A DNA stretch of 18,494 bases from Sporisorium sorghi. Taxonomy: Eukaryota > Basidiomycota > Ustilaginomycetes > Ustilaginales > Ustilaginaceae. The stretch is taken from assembly GCA_023212695.1 (NCBI GenBank), contig JALCCG010000351.1, positions 1-18,494 of the forward strand, read 5' to 3'. The notes under the pieces were generated by a model. It searched no databases and was not told where the DNA came from. It was given only the letters and a program-made list of their open reading frames with translations. Shown here piece after piece: positions 8,860-17,608 of this stretch. Positions within the stretch are counted from its first letter, which is position 1, and each line of letters begins with the position of its first letter. Position numbers and translations under genes: made by a program.

Positions 8860-10719
8860 ATGATTCATGCTCTCCTCCAACCACCCTTTGGGACGATCAT
8901 CGAAGGGCAGATGCCGTGCAGCACCAGCAGCGGCGAGTGCAGCACGCACCCACACAGCGATAGCGGCACATCCAACCGCGTCACCAAACCATCCTCCTCC
9001 TCGGCGGCAGCACCGCCAAAACGCACGACGGTGCAGCACCAGCAGCTGCCCCCGCGCCCGAAACTTGTCGCCACCTATCCCTCGGCTGAGGCTCCCCGCA
9101 GGCCCAGCTCGGCGCAGCGCCGCACTGACGAGGATGACGAAGCGTACCTCCTGTTCGCGCTATCCGGTCTCGATGGAGCGGCAGACGAGCAGTGGGTATC
9201 CGTGATCTCAGCCCCGGCCTACGCCCCGCTGCAGAGCTGGTTGACCGTCATGCAGAGTCTGATACGCCATCCGGAGCGTAACTCGAGCAATATCCTGCGC
9301 GCTGATATCCTCGCCAACAAGACTCCCGATCCTACATCAGACACCAGCGGCGATTCTGTTCCCTCCGCAGCAACAGCAGCAACGGGAGGGTGGCACAAGC
9401 AGTGGACGGTGCGCCGAGCCCTTTTACCGCGCCGACCCAACCTCGACTGGAGGATGGAGCAGGACTGCTCGCTGTTCTATCGGTTTCGGCGCACTCCTCT
9501 TCCAGCTTCGACCGAGGAGCAGCATGAACATGATGACGATGTAGGTGAAGATGGAGGTGAGGTGGAAGAGGCAGTGGTGGTGTACACCCCCCTTGTTGGC
9601 GACGTGACGCATCCCAAGATGGATGTTCCCAAAGTAGTGACGATGGGAAAGCCACCGCCGAGCGAGGGCTACATCCCGTTCTACCACCCGAAAGTGCGCG
9701 CGCTTGCGTTCCACTACCGTCGGCCTAGCACCACAGATCAAGCTTCATCCACCCCAGGCGACGACAGCAACAGCGACAGCGATCCCATCTACGGCGAGCT
9801 GAGCATCTCACTCATCCCCTTCCCCTCTCCCTCCTCCACCATCTTCCCACCTTCCCACCGCCTCTCCCGCGTAGCACTCTCCTTACTCACGACCCTGCAC
9901 ATGCACACATGGGGCCACTCGCATCGCTACCAGAAGCGCGTGCACCACGACACGATCGTCCCGCGCGCGCTGTACCAGGACCTGTACCTTTCCCTGAAAC
10001 GCAAGTACGCCTCGGAGCTCATAGCGGGGTGGCGGGAGGCGACGGACCCGTCCAAGCACGTGTTTGAAGAAATGGGCATTGCGGCGTTCCTCATCGGGTT
10101 GTGGTCGCTGCACTATGCGCCGAGTGGAGGGGAGGCGTGGACGGCGGGGGTCAAGTTCGTCGATGTCGGGTGTGGCAATGGCTTGCTGAGCTACATCCTT
10201 GCGCGGGAGGGTTTTGGGGGAGTAGGGCTCGATATGCGCGCACGCAAGAGCTGGGCAGTGTACGCCTCGCACGCCGTTTTGCGCGAATGGACGTTCAACC
10301 CCGCCACTTTACTGAACACCGATGCGGAAGAATGGAACGGCGCCTGGCTCATCGGCAACCACGCAGACCAGCTCACACCTTGGCTGCCCCTCCTCGCTGC
10401 GCACCACGCCGCAGCAGGGCTGGTGAATCTGCCCTGCTGCTACTACGCGCTCGACGGCACGCGCGAGTTCCCGCTGCTGCTCAAAAAGGAGGGCAGCGTG
10501 TCGAGGAACGAACAGTACTTGGCGTACGTCTCGCAGCTGCATGCGAGGTTTGGGTGGGTGGTCGAGCTGGATCCGCTGAGGATTCCGAGTACCAAGAATT
10601 GGTGCTTTGTTGGGAGAAGGCGGGTGGAGGGTGAGGGAGCGGAGGAGATGGAGAAGAGGGTAAAGGAGGCGGTTGAGGAGGCTCTGCGCGGCGCATGGGC
10701 GAACACCGCATCAACCTAG
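8860..10719 (+). CDS. TRM44: tRNA (uracil-O2-)-methyltransferase TRM44
   Basis: TRM44 uses S-adenosylmethionine to 2'-O-methylate U44 of tRNA-Ser in the cytoplasm. The product has 619 residues, close to the family range. Residues 1-90 are low-complexity Ser/Pro/Arg. A conserved N-terminal domain follows, with YIPFYHPKVRALAFHY at about 268-283. The C-terminal methyltransferase domain has the SAM-binding motif FVDVGCGNG at 433-441 and the family-specific VGLDMRARKSW at about 455-466. It also has NHADQLTPWLPLLAA from residue 500 and the motif-IV-like LVNLPCCYYALDG at 521-533. This combination is the Trm44 (DUF1613) signature. There is no intron. The start is the first ATG after an in-frame stop, with A at -3. 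It is divergent from TOM5 and convergent with the UbiB gene, 79 bases away. Confidence 0.94.
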   Translation: MIHALLQPPFGTIIEGQMPCSTSSGECSTHPHSDSGTSNRVTKPSSSSAAAPPKRTTVQHQQLPPRPKLVATYPSAEAPRRPSSAQRRTDEDDEAYLLFALSGLDGAADEQWVSVISAPAYAPLQSWLTVMQSLIRHPERNSSNILRADILANKTPDPTSDTSGDSVPSAATAATGGWHKQWTVRRALLPRRPNLDWRMEQDCSLFYRFRRTPLPASTEEQHEHDDDVGEDGGEVEEAVVVYTPLVGDVTHPKMDVPKVVTMGKPPPSEGYIPFYHPKVRALAFHYRRPSTTDQASSTPGDDSNSDSDPIYGELSISLIPFPSPSSTIFPPSHRLSRVALSLLTTLHMHTWGHSHRYQKRVHHDTIVPRALYQDLYLSLKRKYASELIAGWREATDPSKHVFEEMGIAAFLIGLWSLHYAPSGGEAWTAGVKFVDVGCGNGLLSYILAREGFGGVGLDMRARKSWAVYASHAVLREWTFNPATLLNTDAEEWNGAWLIGNHADQLTPWLPLLAAHHAAAGLVNLPCCYYALDGTREFPLLLKKEGSVSRNEQYLAYVSQLHARFGWVVELDPLRIPSTKNWCFVGRRRVEGEGAEEMEKRVKEAVEEALRGAWANTAST

Positions 10720-10798
10720 ACTGCACACAGCACACCTAGCACGCACACGCACAGAGAGACCAAATGCCCAAAAGCATCGATGTTTCCTCTTCCTCCTC
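10720..10798. other. Very short convergent spacer TRM44 / UbiB gene
   Basis: Only 79 bases separate the two stop codons, so the 3' ends of both transcripts must be packed here or overlap. No AATAAA-type signal is clear on either strand. Confidence 0.5.
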
Positions 10799-13132
10799 TC
10801 ACTCGGAATGCCATCCATACCGCATAAACGCATCCACCGTGCTCACTTTGGCATCCGTAAACGCCGACAAAATCCCCCGCGCCTCCATATATAACCACAC
10901 CTTCAACATGGGCATCATCCGCCTAAACTCCTCCTTCTTGGGCACATGCATCCCGCCACCTTCCTGCCCCTGCAACTCCCTCCCCAAATGCCTCAGAATC
11001 GGCAGTGCGCTCTTGAACAGATCCATATCCGGATCCAGCTGCCTACCGATCCCTTCCAGCAACAGGATCGAGATGACGGTATTCACAAAGTCGGCCTCCA
11101 TCTTGACATGGTGCTCCCTCACCGCCATGAGCACTTTATTCAGCACATCCGAGATCTTGATCTTGGCCAACGAGAACGTCTTGGACTTGACGCTGAGCAC
11201 GAGGTCCTGCATCTTCATGGCGAACACGTCCTGGTCCACGACGAGATCCGGGGTGCGGCAGCGCTCGACCATCAAGTGTCCCGCCAGCGCGCCGTCGAAC
11301 TGCGCCACCGCCGAGAACAAATCCAAAAAGTTGCGCCGGTTGAGCGGCGTCAGCTCCACCGTCAGCCCGGCGTCCAGCAGCACGATCTCGGGCTGGTAGC
11401 CCTGCGCATCCAGCCTATCCAGCTCGTCGAGCCACGCATCCTGGTCGTGCCGCAACGGCCGCAGGCGCTCGACTACACTCTGGTCCACCTGCTCGTCCGG
11501 CGTCGCAGGCGCCTTGCTGTGGCCGGGCGCATAGTCGCTATCGAACTTGCTCAGGATCCTCGCAAAGACGTCCGAGAGCAACGACTCGGTCGAAGGCTTG
11601 TAGAACTTGATCATGATGTTGCCCGGGTGCAAATCGGCGTGCGTGAAGTTGTCGATGAGCAGCATGTTGAGGAACGCATCCAGCCCCAAGTTTGCAATGC
11701 GGTGGTCGAACTTGGCACCGCCGAGCTGCAAAAAGTGCTTGAGCGGTAGCGCATCCTCGTACTCCTCGATGAGCACCTGCTTGGTGCTGAATTGGGTGAG
11801 TGGTCGCGGGAACGAGATGGCGGATCTGCGCCGCGCGAAATTCGCTTCAAACCGGCCGAGGTTGTTCGCCTCGTTGCGCAGGTCGAGCTGGCTGAACATC
11901 ATCTCCGCGAACACATCGACCTCTTCGGGGAACGAGAGCCACTCTGCGCCAGGGATGAGGTTGATGAGGCGTGCAAAGAAGCGCATAATCTTGATATCGC
12001 GCGCGATGGTCTTTTCGACACGCGGATGGAGGATCTTGATGGCGACGCTGTTGGTGGGGATCTGGGGCGGGGCCACGTCCTCTTCGTAGGAAAGCGCCAG
12101 CGTCTTGGACAGCTTCTGTGTGGCCTCGCCCTTGGTGGCCTCCTTCTTTGCGCGCTTATACCCGGGTGGGAGCAGGTCGTGCTCGAGTGTCGCCTTGTAC
12201 ACCTGGGCTACAGCGCCAATGCCCATAGGCTCGTGGCCAAACTCGTCAAAAATCTCGTCAAAGGGCCGTTGAAAGATGCGCTCGATGACGCGCTTGGTGT
12301 ATCGGAACGAGTGGGGCTTGCCGTTCGAGTGGAGTCGACCGAGACGCTGGCACAGCTCGTCCGGAAACAAGTCTTGACGGCTGCCAGCCCACTGAGCGAG
12401 CTTGATGAACGTTGGACCAGCACGCTCCATTTGCTTGACCAGGAACGAGTACCACCAGATGGCACCCCAGCGATCACCTTCCTCGTCTTTGCGTACCTTT
12501 CGTCCACGTCGTCTGCCCTTCTCGCGTCGACTGCCGACGAGCAGCATGGGCGCGGACAAGATGACGGGAAGGAAGAGAAGGACGAGGTAGAGGAAGCGCC
12601 GACCCGTACCGAAGGGCTCGATGATGACGGCATGGATGACGTTTCCGATCTTGATAAAGGTTCGCACTACAATGCTGCGACGGTGAAGGTCGTGGTCGTC
12701 TTCCTCTACAGGTGGCGCAAAACCTTGTTGTTGTTGTTGCTGGTGTTCTTCGTTTGGTGCTTGTGCAGCCGCTTCAGGCTCGGATTGCAATGGACCTTGC
12801 GCCAGGGACCAGTTGATGACAAAGGCGGTTCCGAGACCGGCAATGGCTATCGAGGCGATGCGACCGGCTCTGGAGTTTGAGTTGGACTGGCTGGATGCCG
12901 AAGTGTGGCTCAGGCTCAGGCTTCTGGCATGTTTGAAGCTCGAGAGCGGGGGGCTGAGAGACTTGAGCGTAAAAGTAGAAGGTGGTCTGCTTGGTGGTGG
13001 GCTAGAGCTATGATATCGTGCCAAGAGAGGCGAGCGCGACGACGAGCTCGAGACGCTGGATCTGCAAGAGACGTGGCTGACCAAGCGGCCAGTCGGGGCC
13101 GAAGCCAGTCTGGTGCGCAAGCTGGGCAGCAT
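10799..13132 (-). CDS. Mitochondrial UbiB/ABC1-family atypical kinase, ADCK2/Cqd1-like
   Basis: The product has 777 residues. The N-terminus (1-70) is rich in Ser and Arg with almost no acidic residues (MLPSLRTRLAS), a typical mitochondrial presequence. A hydrophobic segment lies near 89-107, a poly-Gln patch near 130-137, and a second hydrophobic segment (FLYLVLLFLPVILSAPMLL) near 177-199. The UbiB fold follows: KLAQ at 244-247 (the KxGQ position), a GIGAVAQVY loop in place of the COQ8 Ala-rich loop, VAIKIL with K366, HADLHPGN with H498/D500, and DAG at 587-589 (DFG equivalent). The long extension, the FIKLAQWAGSRQDLFP block and the missing AAAS loop point to the ADCK2/Cqd1 branch, linked to coenzyme Q distribution and mitochondrial lipid homeostasis, rather than COQ8. 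The subgroup is inferred. There is no intron. ATG 13132 is the first in frame; the open frame upstream lacks an ATG. Confidence 0.9.
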   Translation of the reverse strand: MLPSLRTRLASAPTGRLVSHVSCRSSVSSSSSRSPLLARYHSSSPPPSRPPSTFTLKSLSPPLSSFKHARSLSLSHTSASSQSNSNSRAGRIASIAIAGLGTAFVINWSLAQGPLQSEPEAAAQAPNEEHQQQQQQGFAPPVEEDDHDLHRRSIVVRTFIKIGNVIHAVIIEPFGTGRRFLYLVLLFLPVILSAPMLLVGSRREKGRRRGRKVRKDEEGDRWGAIWWYSFLVKQMERAGPTFIKLAQWAGSRQDLFPDELCQRLGRLHSNGKPHSFRYTKRVIERIFQRPFDEIFDEFGHEPMGIGAVAQVYKATLEHDLLPPGYKRAKKEATKGEATQKLSKTLALSYEEDVAPPQIPTNSVAIKILHPRVEKTIARDIKIMRFFARLINLIPGAEWLSFPEEVDVFAEMMFSQLDLRNEANNLGRFEANFARRRSAISFPRPLTQFSTKQVLIEEYEDALPLKHFLQLGGAKFDHRIANLGLDAFLNMLLIDNFTHADLHPGNIMIKFYKPSTESLLSDVFARILSKFDSDYAPGHSKAPATPDEQVDQSVVERLRPLRHDQDAWLDELDRLDAQGYQPEIVLLDAGLTVELTPLNRRNFLDLFSAVAQFDGALAGHLMVERCRTPDLVVDQDVFAMKMQDLVLSVKSKTFSLAKIKISDVLNKVLMAVREHHVKMEADFVNTVISILLLEGIGRQLDPDMDLFKSALPILRHLGRELQGQEGGGMHVPKKEEFRRMMPMLKVWLYMEARGILSAFTDAKVSTVDAFMRYGWHSE

Positions 13133-13330
13133 CGTGACGCTTGCTACGGCTGTGCGTGCGCGGTAGAAGAAGATGCAGTTGCAGTAACCTAGAGCGTCAT
13201 GCCTGGTAGCAGTGTGTATACGCTTGAGCGATGTTGACGAGTGAGTCGCTGGAAGTGATAGTTGAAGTGCAAAGTGGAAGCAGAAGGTGGTGGTAAGAGA
13301 ACAAAGGGGCAAAGAGGAGCGATAAGCAAG

Positions 13331-13356
13331 GCAGCAGCAGCAGCAGCAGCAGCAGC
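13331..13356. repeat. GCA/CAG trinucleotide microsatellite
   Basis: There are eight perfect GCA units plus a partial one. They lie outside both coding regions, about 200 bases upstream of the UbiB ATG and 385 bases upstream of CMR1, probably in the UbiB leader or promoter. Confidence 0.9.
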
Positions 13357-13494
13357 GAATGTGACAGCAGCGAGTCGACAGCGGTTAGACAAGAGCCGGA
13401 CGGAAGTGAGTGTTCTCTCTTGTCGTTGCTGTAGTTAGGCTCTGTGAAAGTCGTAGCGGTGCAGGCACAGTCAGCAGCAGCGATGCGAAATTCA

Positions 13495-13519
13495 TTTTTT
13501 ATTTATTTATTTATTTTTT
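13495..13519 (+). repeat. T-rich tract with ATTT units
   Basis: The tract is six T, then four ATTT-type units, then a T-run. It is AT-only and lies about 220 bases upstream of the CMR1 start. It is a plausible nucleosome-poor promoter element or a simple repeat. Confidence 0.7.
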
Positions 13520-13739
13520 GAATCGCAATCCTCCACTTTTCTCTTTACAACGCACGAGCCCGTTGATTCACGATTCATTCCGTCACTCAACGCGCTTTTT
13601 TCTCGACAAGAACGCGTTGTTTCCCAAAATTATTTGCTTTGTCAAGAATTCTCACGTCCAAGTGTGCAGAGCATCCTTTCTCCTCTTCCTCCTCCCTCTT
13701 CACATACACTCAATCCTACAGCAGCCACCGTCACACACA

Positions 13740-15665
13740 ATGAACGAGTCCAACGACTACGAGCAAGAACGTCTCAAGAACATCAAGGAAAATGAACGCC
13801 TCATGAAAGAGCTCGGCGTCATGGGCGGCTCGTCGGCCATTGGCGCGCCACCACCTAAACGAGCCACGTCCACCAAGAAGCCGACCACACCGCGCAAGAA
13901 GACAGCGGCAGCAACGACACCGACGCGCATCATGCCGAGGCGCTCAAGCGCGCGGCTGGCGGGGCACGAGGCGGACTCCGAAGTGCTCAAGCGCAAGTAC
14001 GAGCAGGAGGCCGAGGAGGCACGCAAGGTGGCAGAGGCGGCGAAAAGGGCGCGGCACCAGCAGTTTGATCTGTCGGGCATGACGGGCGGCGAGTTGGAGG
14101 AGGAGGCGATCATGGCGTTGGAGGCGACGCTGCAGGGCTTGGCGAGCAATGCGGCCGAGGCGGCGGAGCTGGTGGATATCAAGCAGGAGGTTGGGCGGCG
14201 GGGGGCGGTGAAGCAGGAGCAGGGGGAAGAAAAGGAACGCACGGCGGAGAGGAGGGAGCTGGAGGAGATCTTGAATAGAATGACGCTCAAGTCGGCGGCA
14301 AAAGTGACGCCGAAGCGGGTGTATTCCATGGCCTATCACCCGGCTACGGACAAGGATCTTGTGTTCGTCGGTGACAAAGAGGGATCCATCGGTGTCTGGG
14401 ACGCTGCAGCTTCTTCAACCTCCAACGGCAGCGCCGTCAAGCAGGAAGACGACGATGAAGACGAGCACGACGAGTTCCCTGAAGGCAAAGCATGGACGCT
14501 CCAAGTACACGGCCGCAGCCCCGTCACATGCATCAAGTTCGACCCGGTCAACCACAACTCGGTCTTCTCCTGCTCCTACGATTCCACCGTGCGCAAACTC
14601 GACCTCGCCACCGGCACCTCGGACGAGATCTGGGCCGGCGAGGAAGACGTACTCCTATCCATATTCGACATCCTCTCGCCCGCCACCCACCCGAGCGCGT
14701 ACATCGACACGCCCGCCCCATCTCTCGACGAGCGCTCGCTCTGGATCGCAGACCATCGCGGCGGGCTGCTGCACATCGACCTGCGCGAGAAATCGCGTCG
14801 CAGTGGCGCTAGCACGCGAAGGTGGCAGGTGTGCGAGAAGAAGATCGGCGCCATGTCGGTCAACCGCCTCGCACCGCACTGCATCGCCACGGCGTCGTTG
14901 GACCAGCATATCCGGCTGTTCGACGTGCGTGCGCTGGCGTCCGTCGTCAAGCAGACCGCCGACGCGCCGTACAACTATAAAGGCGTTGATGCGGACGATT
15001 TGGAGGCGGCGCAGACCAAGGCGCAGTTCGCGGCCAACAAGGCGAGGCAGGCGTGCACCTCGGTCGATTTCAGTCCGCGTGGCGACCAGCTCGTGGGCGT
15101 GTCGTACGACGATGTGGTCAAAGTGTGGAACATGCACCCGAGCTGGCTCTACTCGGAGCACGGGCTCAAGAGCCGCACCGCCGTCACCAACGGCAAGGGC
15201 GCAGGCCGCAAAAGCGGTGTCAAGAAGCAAGACCCGGACGCGTCCTCAGCATCTTCTGGCGGCGGGCTGCTCAGCTGGCTCTCCCGTGCCGTCCCGCTCG
15301 AAACGGAAAAGGACGTCCAACAAGCCATCAACCAAGAACAGGACTCTCCCCTACCCAAAACTCGACCAGAAGACGTCCTCGCCGACCCGACACGCATCCC
15401 GCACAACAACCAGACGGGCAAGTGGCTCACCATGTTCCGTGCCCGCTGGAACGCCAACCCGCTGCTCGAACCTCATTTCACTATTGGTAGCATGACCCGA
15501 CGAGCCGAGATTTATGCTGCAGACGGTGAATTGCTCAGGACGCTGTGGGACGAGAACCACGTCACTGCTGTGCCTGCGGTCACTTGCATGCACCCCGTGC
15601 GGCCGGGCAGGTTGGTCACGGGAAACGCCTCGGGAAGATGCACGTTTTGGTCGCCAGACGCATAG
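13740..15665 (+). CDS. CMR1: DNA damage-binding WD40 protein CMR1
   Basis: CMR1 is a nuclear WD40 protein related to DDB2. In yeast it binds UV-damaged DNA and gathers in intranuclear quality-control foci under replication stress. The product has 641 residues. The N-terminus has the family-typical NDYEQERLKNIKENERLMKEL helix at about 5-25, then a basic Pro/Thr-rich segment with PRRSSARLAG near 65-75, then a charged helical region to about 190. The beta-propeller begins at VYSMAYHP (about 195), with DLVFVGDKEGSIGVWD, VTCIKFDPVNHNSVFSCSYDSTVRKLD near 262-288, CIATASLDQHIRLFDVR and CTSVDFSPRGDQLVGVSYDDVVKVW. It ends at VTGNASGRCTFW. A low-complexity, Ser/Lys-rich insert of about 80 residues (480-560) splits the later blades. 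The ATG at 13740 follows ACACACA, a typical leader. There is no intron. It is convergent with FBA1. Confidence 0.92.
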   Translation: MNESNDYEQERLKNIKENERLMKELGVMGGSSAIGAPPPKRATSTKKPTTPRKKTAAATTPTRIMPRRSSARLAGHEADSEVLKRKYEQEAEEARKVAEAAKRARHQQFDLSGMTGGELEEEAIMALEATLQGLASNAAEAAELVDIKQEVGRRGAVKQEQGEEKERTAERRELEEILNRMTLKSAAKVTPKRVYSMAYHPATDKDLVFVGDKEGSIGVWDAAASSTSNGSAVKQEDDDEDEHDEFPEGKAWTLQVHGRSPVTCIKFDPVNHNSVFSCSYDSTVRKLDLATGTSDEIWAGEEDVLLSIFDILSPATHPSAYIDTPAPSLDERSLWIADHRGGLLHIDLREKSRRSGASTRRWQVCEKKIGAMSVNRLAPHCIATASLDQHIRLFDVRALASVVKQTADAPYNYKGVDADDLEAAQTKAQFAANKARQACTSVDFSPRGDQLVGVSYDDVVKVWNMHPSWLYSEHGLKSRTAVTNGKGAGRKSGVKKQDPDASSASSGGGLLSWLSRAVPLETEKDVQQAINQEQDSPLPKTRPEDVLADPTRIPHNNQTGKWLTMFRARWNANPLLEPHFTIGSMTRRAEIYAADGELLRTLWDENHVTAVPAVTCMHPVRPGRLVTGNASGRCTFWSPDA

Positions 15666-15833
15666 ACTCTCGTCAACACTCTCTTTCAATGTCACCCTCT
15701 TAGAGAATAGCCACTTGCACTTCAGCCAGCAAGATTATCGGATTTTCGTGTGTTTGTGTGTGTGTGTGTTTACTGGAGCCAACAGGCTGTACGGATTCAG
15801 AGGAGCATCTTCCGAAGATCGCTTACTCCCACT
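15666..15833. other. Convergent spacer CMR1 / FBA1 with a GT microsatellite
   Basis: These 168 bases hold both 3' UTRs. A (GT)n tract interrupted by GTTT lies at about 15748-15770. No gene is present. Confidence 0.6.
15748..15770. repeat. GT dinucleotide repeat
   Basis: The tract reads GTGTGTTTGTGTGTGTGTGTGTTT and lies about 85 bases after the CMR1 stop. It can form Z-DNA and is likely length-variable between strains. Confidence 0.8.
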
Positions 15834-17100
15834 TTAGAGCTTGCCAGTAGAGCCCAGGTCGTTGAAGGCCTCCTTGCAACGCGTGGCCATGGTCTTCTCG
15901 CCCTCGCGCACCCACACACGCGGGTCAAAGAACTTCTTGTTGGGCTTGTCCGCGCCGTCCGGGTTGCCCACTTGCGTCATGAGGTAGTCCTTCTTGTTGA
16001 GGATGTAGTCGCGGATACCCAGCAGGTACGCCCACTGCGTGTCAGTGTCGACGTTCATTTTCACGACGCCATGCTTGACGGCCGTGGTGATCTCGTGCTT
16101 CTCCGAGCCCGAGCCGCCGTGGAAGACAAAGAAGACCGGGTTCTCCTTGTCGCTCTTGATCTGGGCGCGCACGTACTCCTGGTGCTTGCCCAGCAGCTCG
16201 GGCTGCAGAGACACGTTGCCCGGCTTGTAGACACCGTGCACGTTGCCGAATCCGGCGGCGATCGAGAAGTTGGGGGTGATCTCGGAGAACTCGCGGTAGA
16301 TGTCCCAGATGTCCTCGGGCTGCGTGTAGAGCGCGGCGTTGTCGACGCCCTCGTTGTTGACGCCGTCCTCCTCACCACCGGTGATGCCGATCTCCATCTC
16401 GAGCCAGATGCCGAGCGGGGCCATGCGCTTGAGGTACTTTTTGCACGTCTCGATGTTCTCCTCCTTGGGCTCCTCGGAGAGGTCGAGCATGTGCGACGAG
16501 AAGAGGGGCTCGTTGTGCCATTTGTAGTACTCCTCGTCGGCGGCGAGCATGCCGTCGAACCAGGGGAGCAGCTTCTTGGCGCAGTGGTCCGAGTGCATGA
16601 TAACGGGCACGCCGTATTCGGGGGCGATGGCGCGGATGAAGAGAGCGGCGGCCTTGGCACCGGCGATGGAAGCCTCCTGGTTCGAGTTGGAGAGACCCTT
16701 GCCGGCAAAGTTGGCGGCACCGCCCTGCGAGACCTGGAGGATCAGGGGCGACTTGGCATCACGGGCAGCCTCGAGAGCCGAGATAGCGACCGAGGAGGAC
16801 TGTTGATAGAAAACAGCCAGGAAGCCGTTAGATGTGCGGAAAGATGCAAATGCGATTGTCAGCAAGCACTCAGAGAAGACCATCGTATGCTTTTCGATGC
16901 AAGCTCGCTTGAGCAGAAAACGCGCTCATGGAGGGGCTGCGAGTCTGCTTGTTGCTCCTCTTTGCGCTACACGGTGATTTGACACTTACAGTGACGTTGA
17001 AAGCAGGGATGGCAAACTTGTTCTCACGAGCGTAGTCGAAGACCTTGTAGACGTCCTTTCCGGAGACGACACCGGCGGGAACAATGTCAAGAACACCCAT
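15834..17100 (-). CDS. FBA1: Class II fructose-bisphosphate aldolase FBA1 (two coding exons)
   Basis: This enzyme reversibly cleaves fructose-1,6-bisphosphate to DHAP and glyceraldehyde-3-phosphate in cytosolic glycolysis and gluconeogenesis. Exon 1 (16990-17100) encodes 37 residues from MGVLDIVPAGV to PAFNVT. The intron is 16800-16989; exon 2 (15834-16799) starts SSSVAISALEAAR. The 358-residue product is almost the same length as yeast Fba1 (359). Visible active-site elements are MHSDHCAKK with D108 (catalytic) and H109 (Zn), EMEIGITGGEEDGVNNE at 171-187, GNVHG with H225 (Zn), FHGGSGS with H264 (Zn), and NVDTDTQWAY at 286-295. All key residues are present, so it should be active. The start matches the orthologous N-terminus. 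The last three residues are GKL, a weak peroxisomal-signal lookalike. A probable leader intron ends one base before the ATG. Confidence 0.96.
16800..16989 (-). other. FBA1 coding intron (phase 0)
   Basis: This 190-bp intron has donor GTAAGT at 16989-16984, branch candidates CTGAC and CTAAC, and acceptor CAACAG ending at 16800. It separates NVT (residues 35-37) from SSS and falls between codons. The joined protein aligns without gap to fungal class II aldolases. Confidence 0.93.
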
Positions 17101-17101
17101 T

Positions 17102-17320
17102 CTACGATGCGGAAATTCAAGGAAGACGAGCAAAAGTCAGCATTTTTGTGATAAAATTCGAGCTTCACCCATCGACCTTCCATCACTTGTCGTCCCTCGC
17201 CACCACAACCAGGAAGTCGTCGACAATGCGAGATGTCGTGAGACCTTCGGACTCAGCAGCAGAGACGTCGAGGAGGTGGAGGGCGATCTGGCCAGGCCTG
17301 CGTTTGTGCGAGCTACTCAC
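17102..17320 (-). other. Probable 5' UTR intron of FBA1
   Basis: The minus strand has a consensus donor GTGAGT at 17320-17315, directly after a classic fungal leader (CTTCACACAAAACACAAATCAAA). It has a CTGAC branch site at 17136-17140 and a CGTAG acceptor ending at 17102, one base before the FBA1 ATG. Splicing would remove two upstream ATGs (17172 and 17143). This is inferred from signals only; transcript data would settle it. Confidence 0.6.
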
Positions 17321-17564
17321 TTTGATTTGTGTTTTGTGTGAAGGGGAGATGGTATGGTATGTGAGAGAAAGTGATGGTGGAGGAAGAGGAGGAAGAAGAA
17401 GGGATGAGCAACGACGGATAGAACCGAGGTGGTGGTGAGTTGCCTTGGTTGCTGCTGTTCTTGTGCGTGTCGATCTTGGATGGGCGCACAATTTGAATGG
17501 CTCGAGCCAAGTCAACTGACCTCGTTCTGCTGTGCTGCTTTTCCCCTTTCTGCACGGGGGCGCC

Positions 17565-17566
17565 AA

Positions 17567-17608
<42 letters not shown>

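Larger units (their letters stand above)
13133..13739. promoter_or_regulatory. Divergent promoter of the UbiB gene and CMR1
   Basis: These 607 bases lie between two head-to-head start codons. They contain a GCA/CAG trinucleotide repeat (13331-13356) and a T-rich tract with ATTT repeats (13495-13519). A C/T-rich leader (CTCCTCTTCCTCCTCCC) lies just upstream of the CMR1 ATG. No additional gene was recognised. Confidence 0.5.

Noticed and set aside
8557..9039. A 160-codon minus-strand frame overlapping TOM5 exon 1 and the start of TRM44
   Set aside because: Its upstream half is antisense to TRM44 and shows no family. Only the part from the ATG at 8672 has meaning, as TOM5 exon 1.
11792..12880. 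A 362-codon plus-strand frame opposite the UbiB gene (and another at 10946-11749)
   Set aside because: Both are antisense shadows; the minus strand encodes all UbiB motifs without a break.
13331..13356. Short tandem repeats considered as CRISPR
   Set aside because: The units are contiguous trinucleotides with no spacers, in a eukaryotic genome with no cas genes.
15750..16982. A 410-codon frame on the plus strand opposite FBA1
   Set aside because: It crosses the FBA1 coding exon and its intron and has no recognisable domain. The minus-strand protein has every class II aldolase motif.
17183..17566. A 127-codon minus-strand frame upstream of FBA1
   Set aside because: It crosses the FBA1 leader and the proposed leader intron, is low-complexity, and matches no family. 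I treat it as non-coding.
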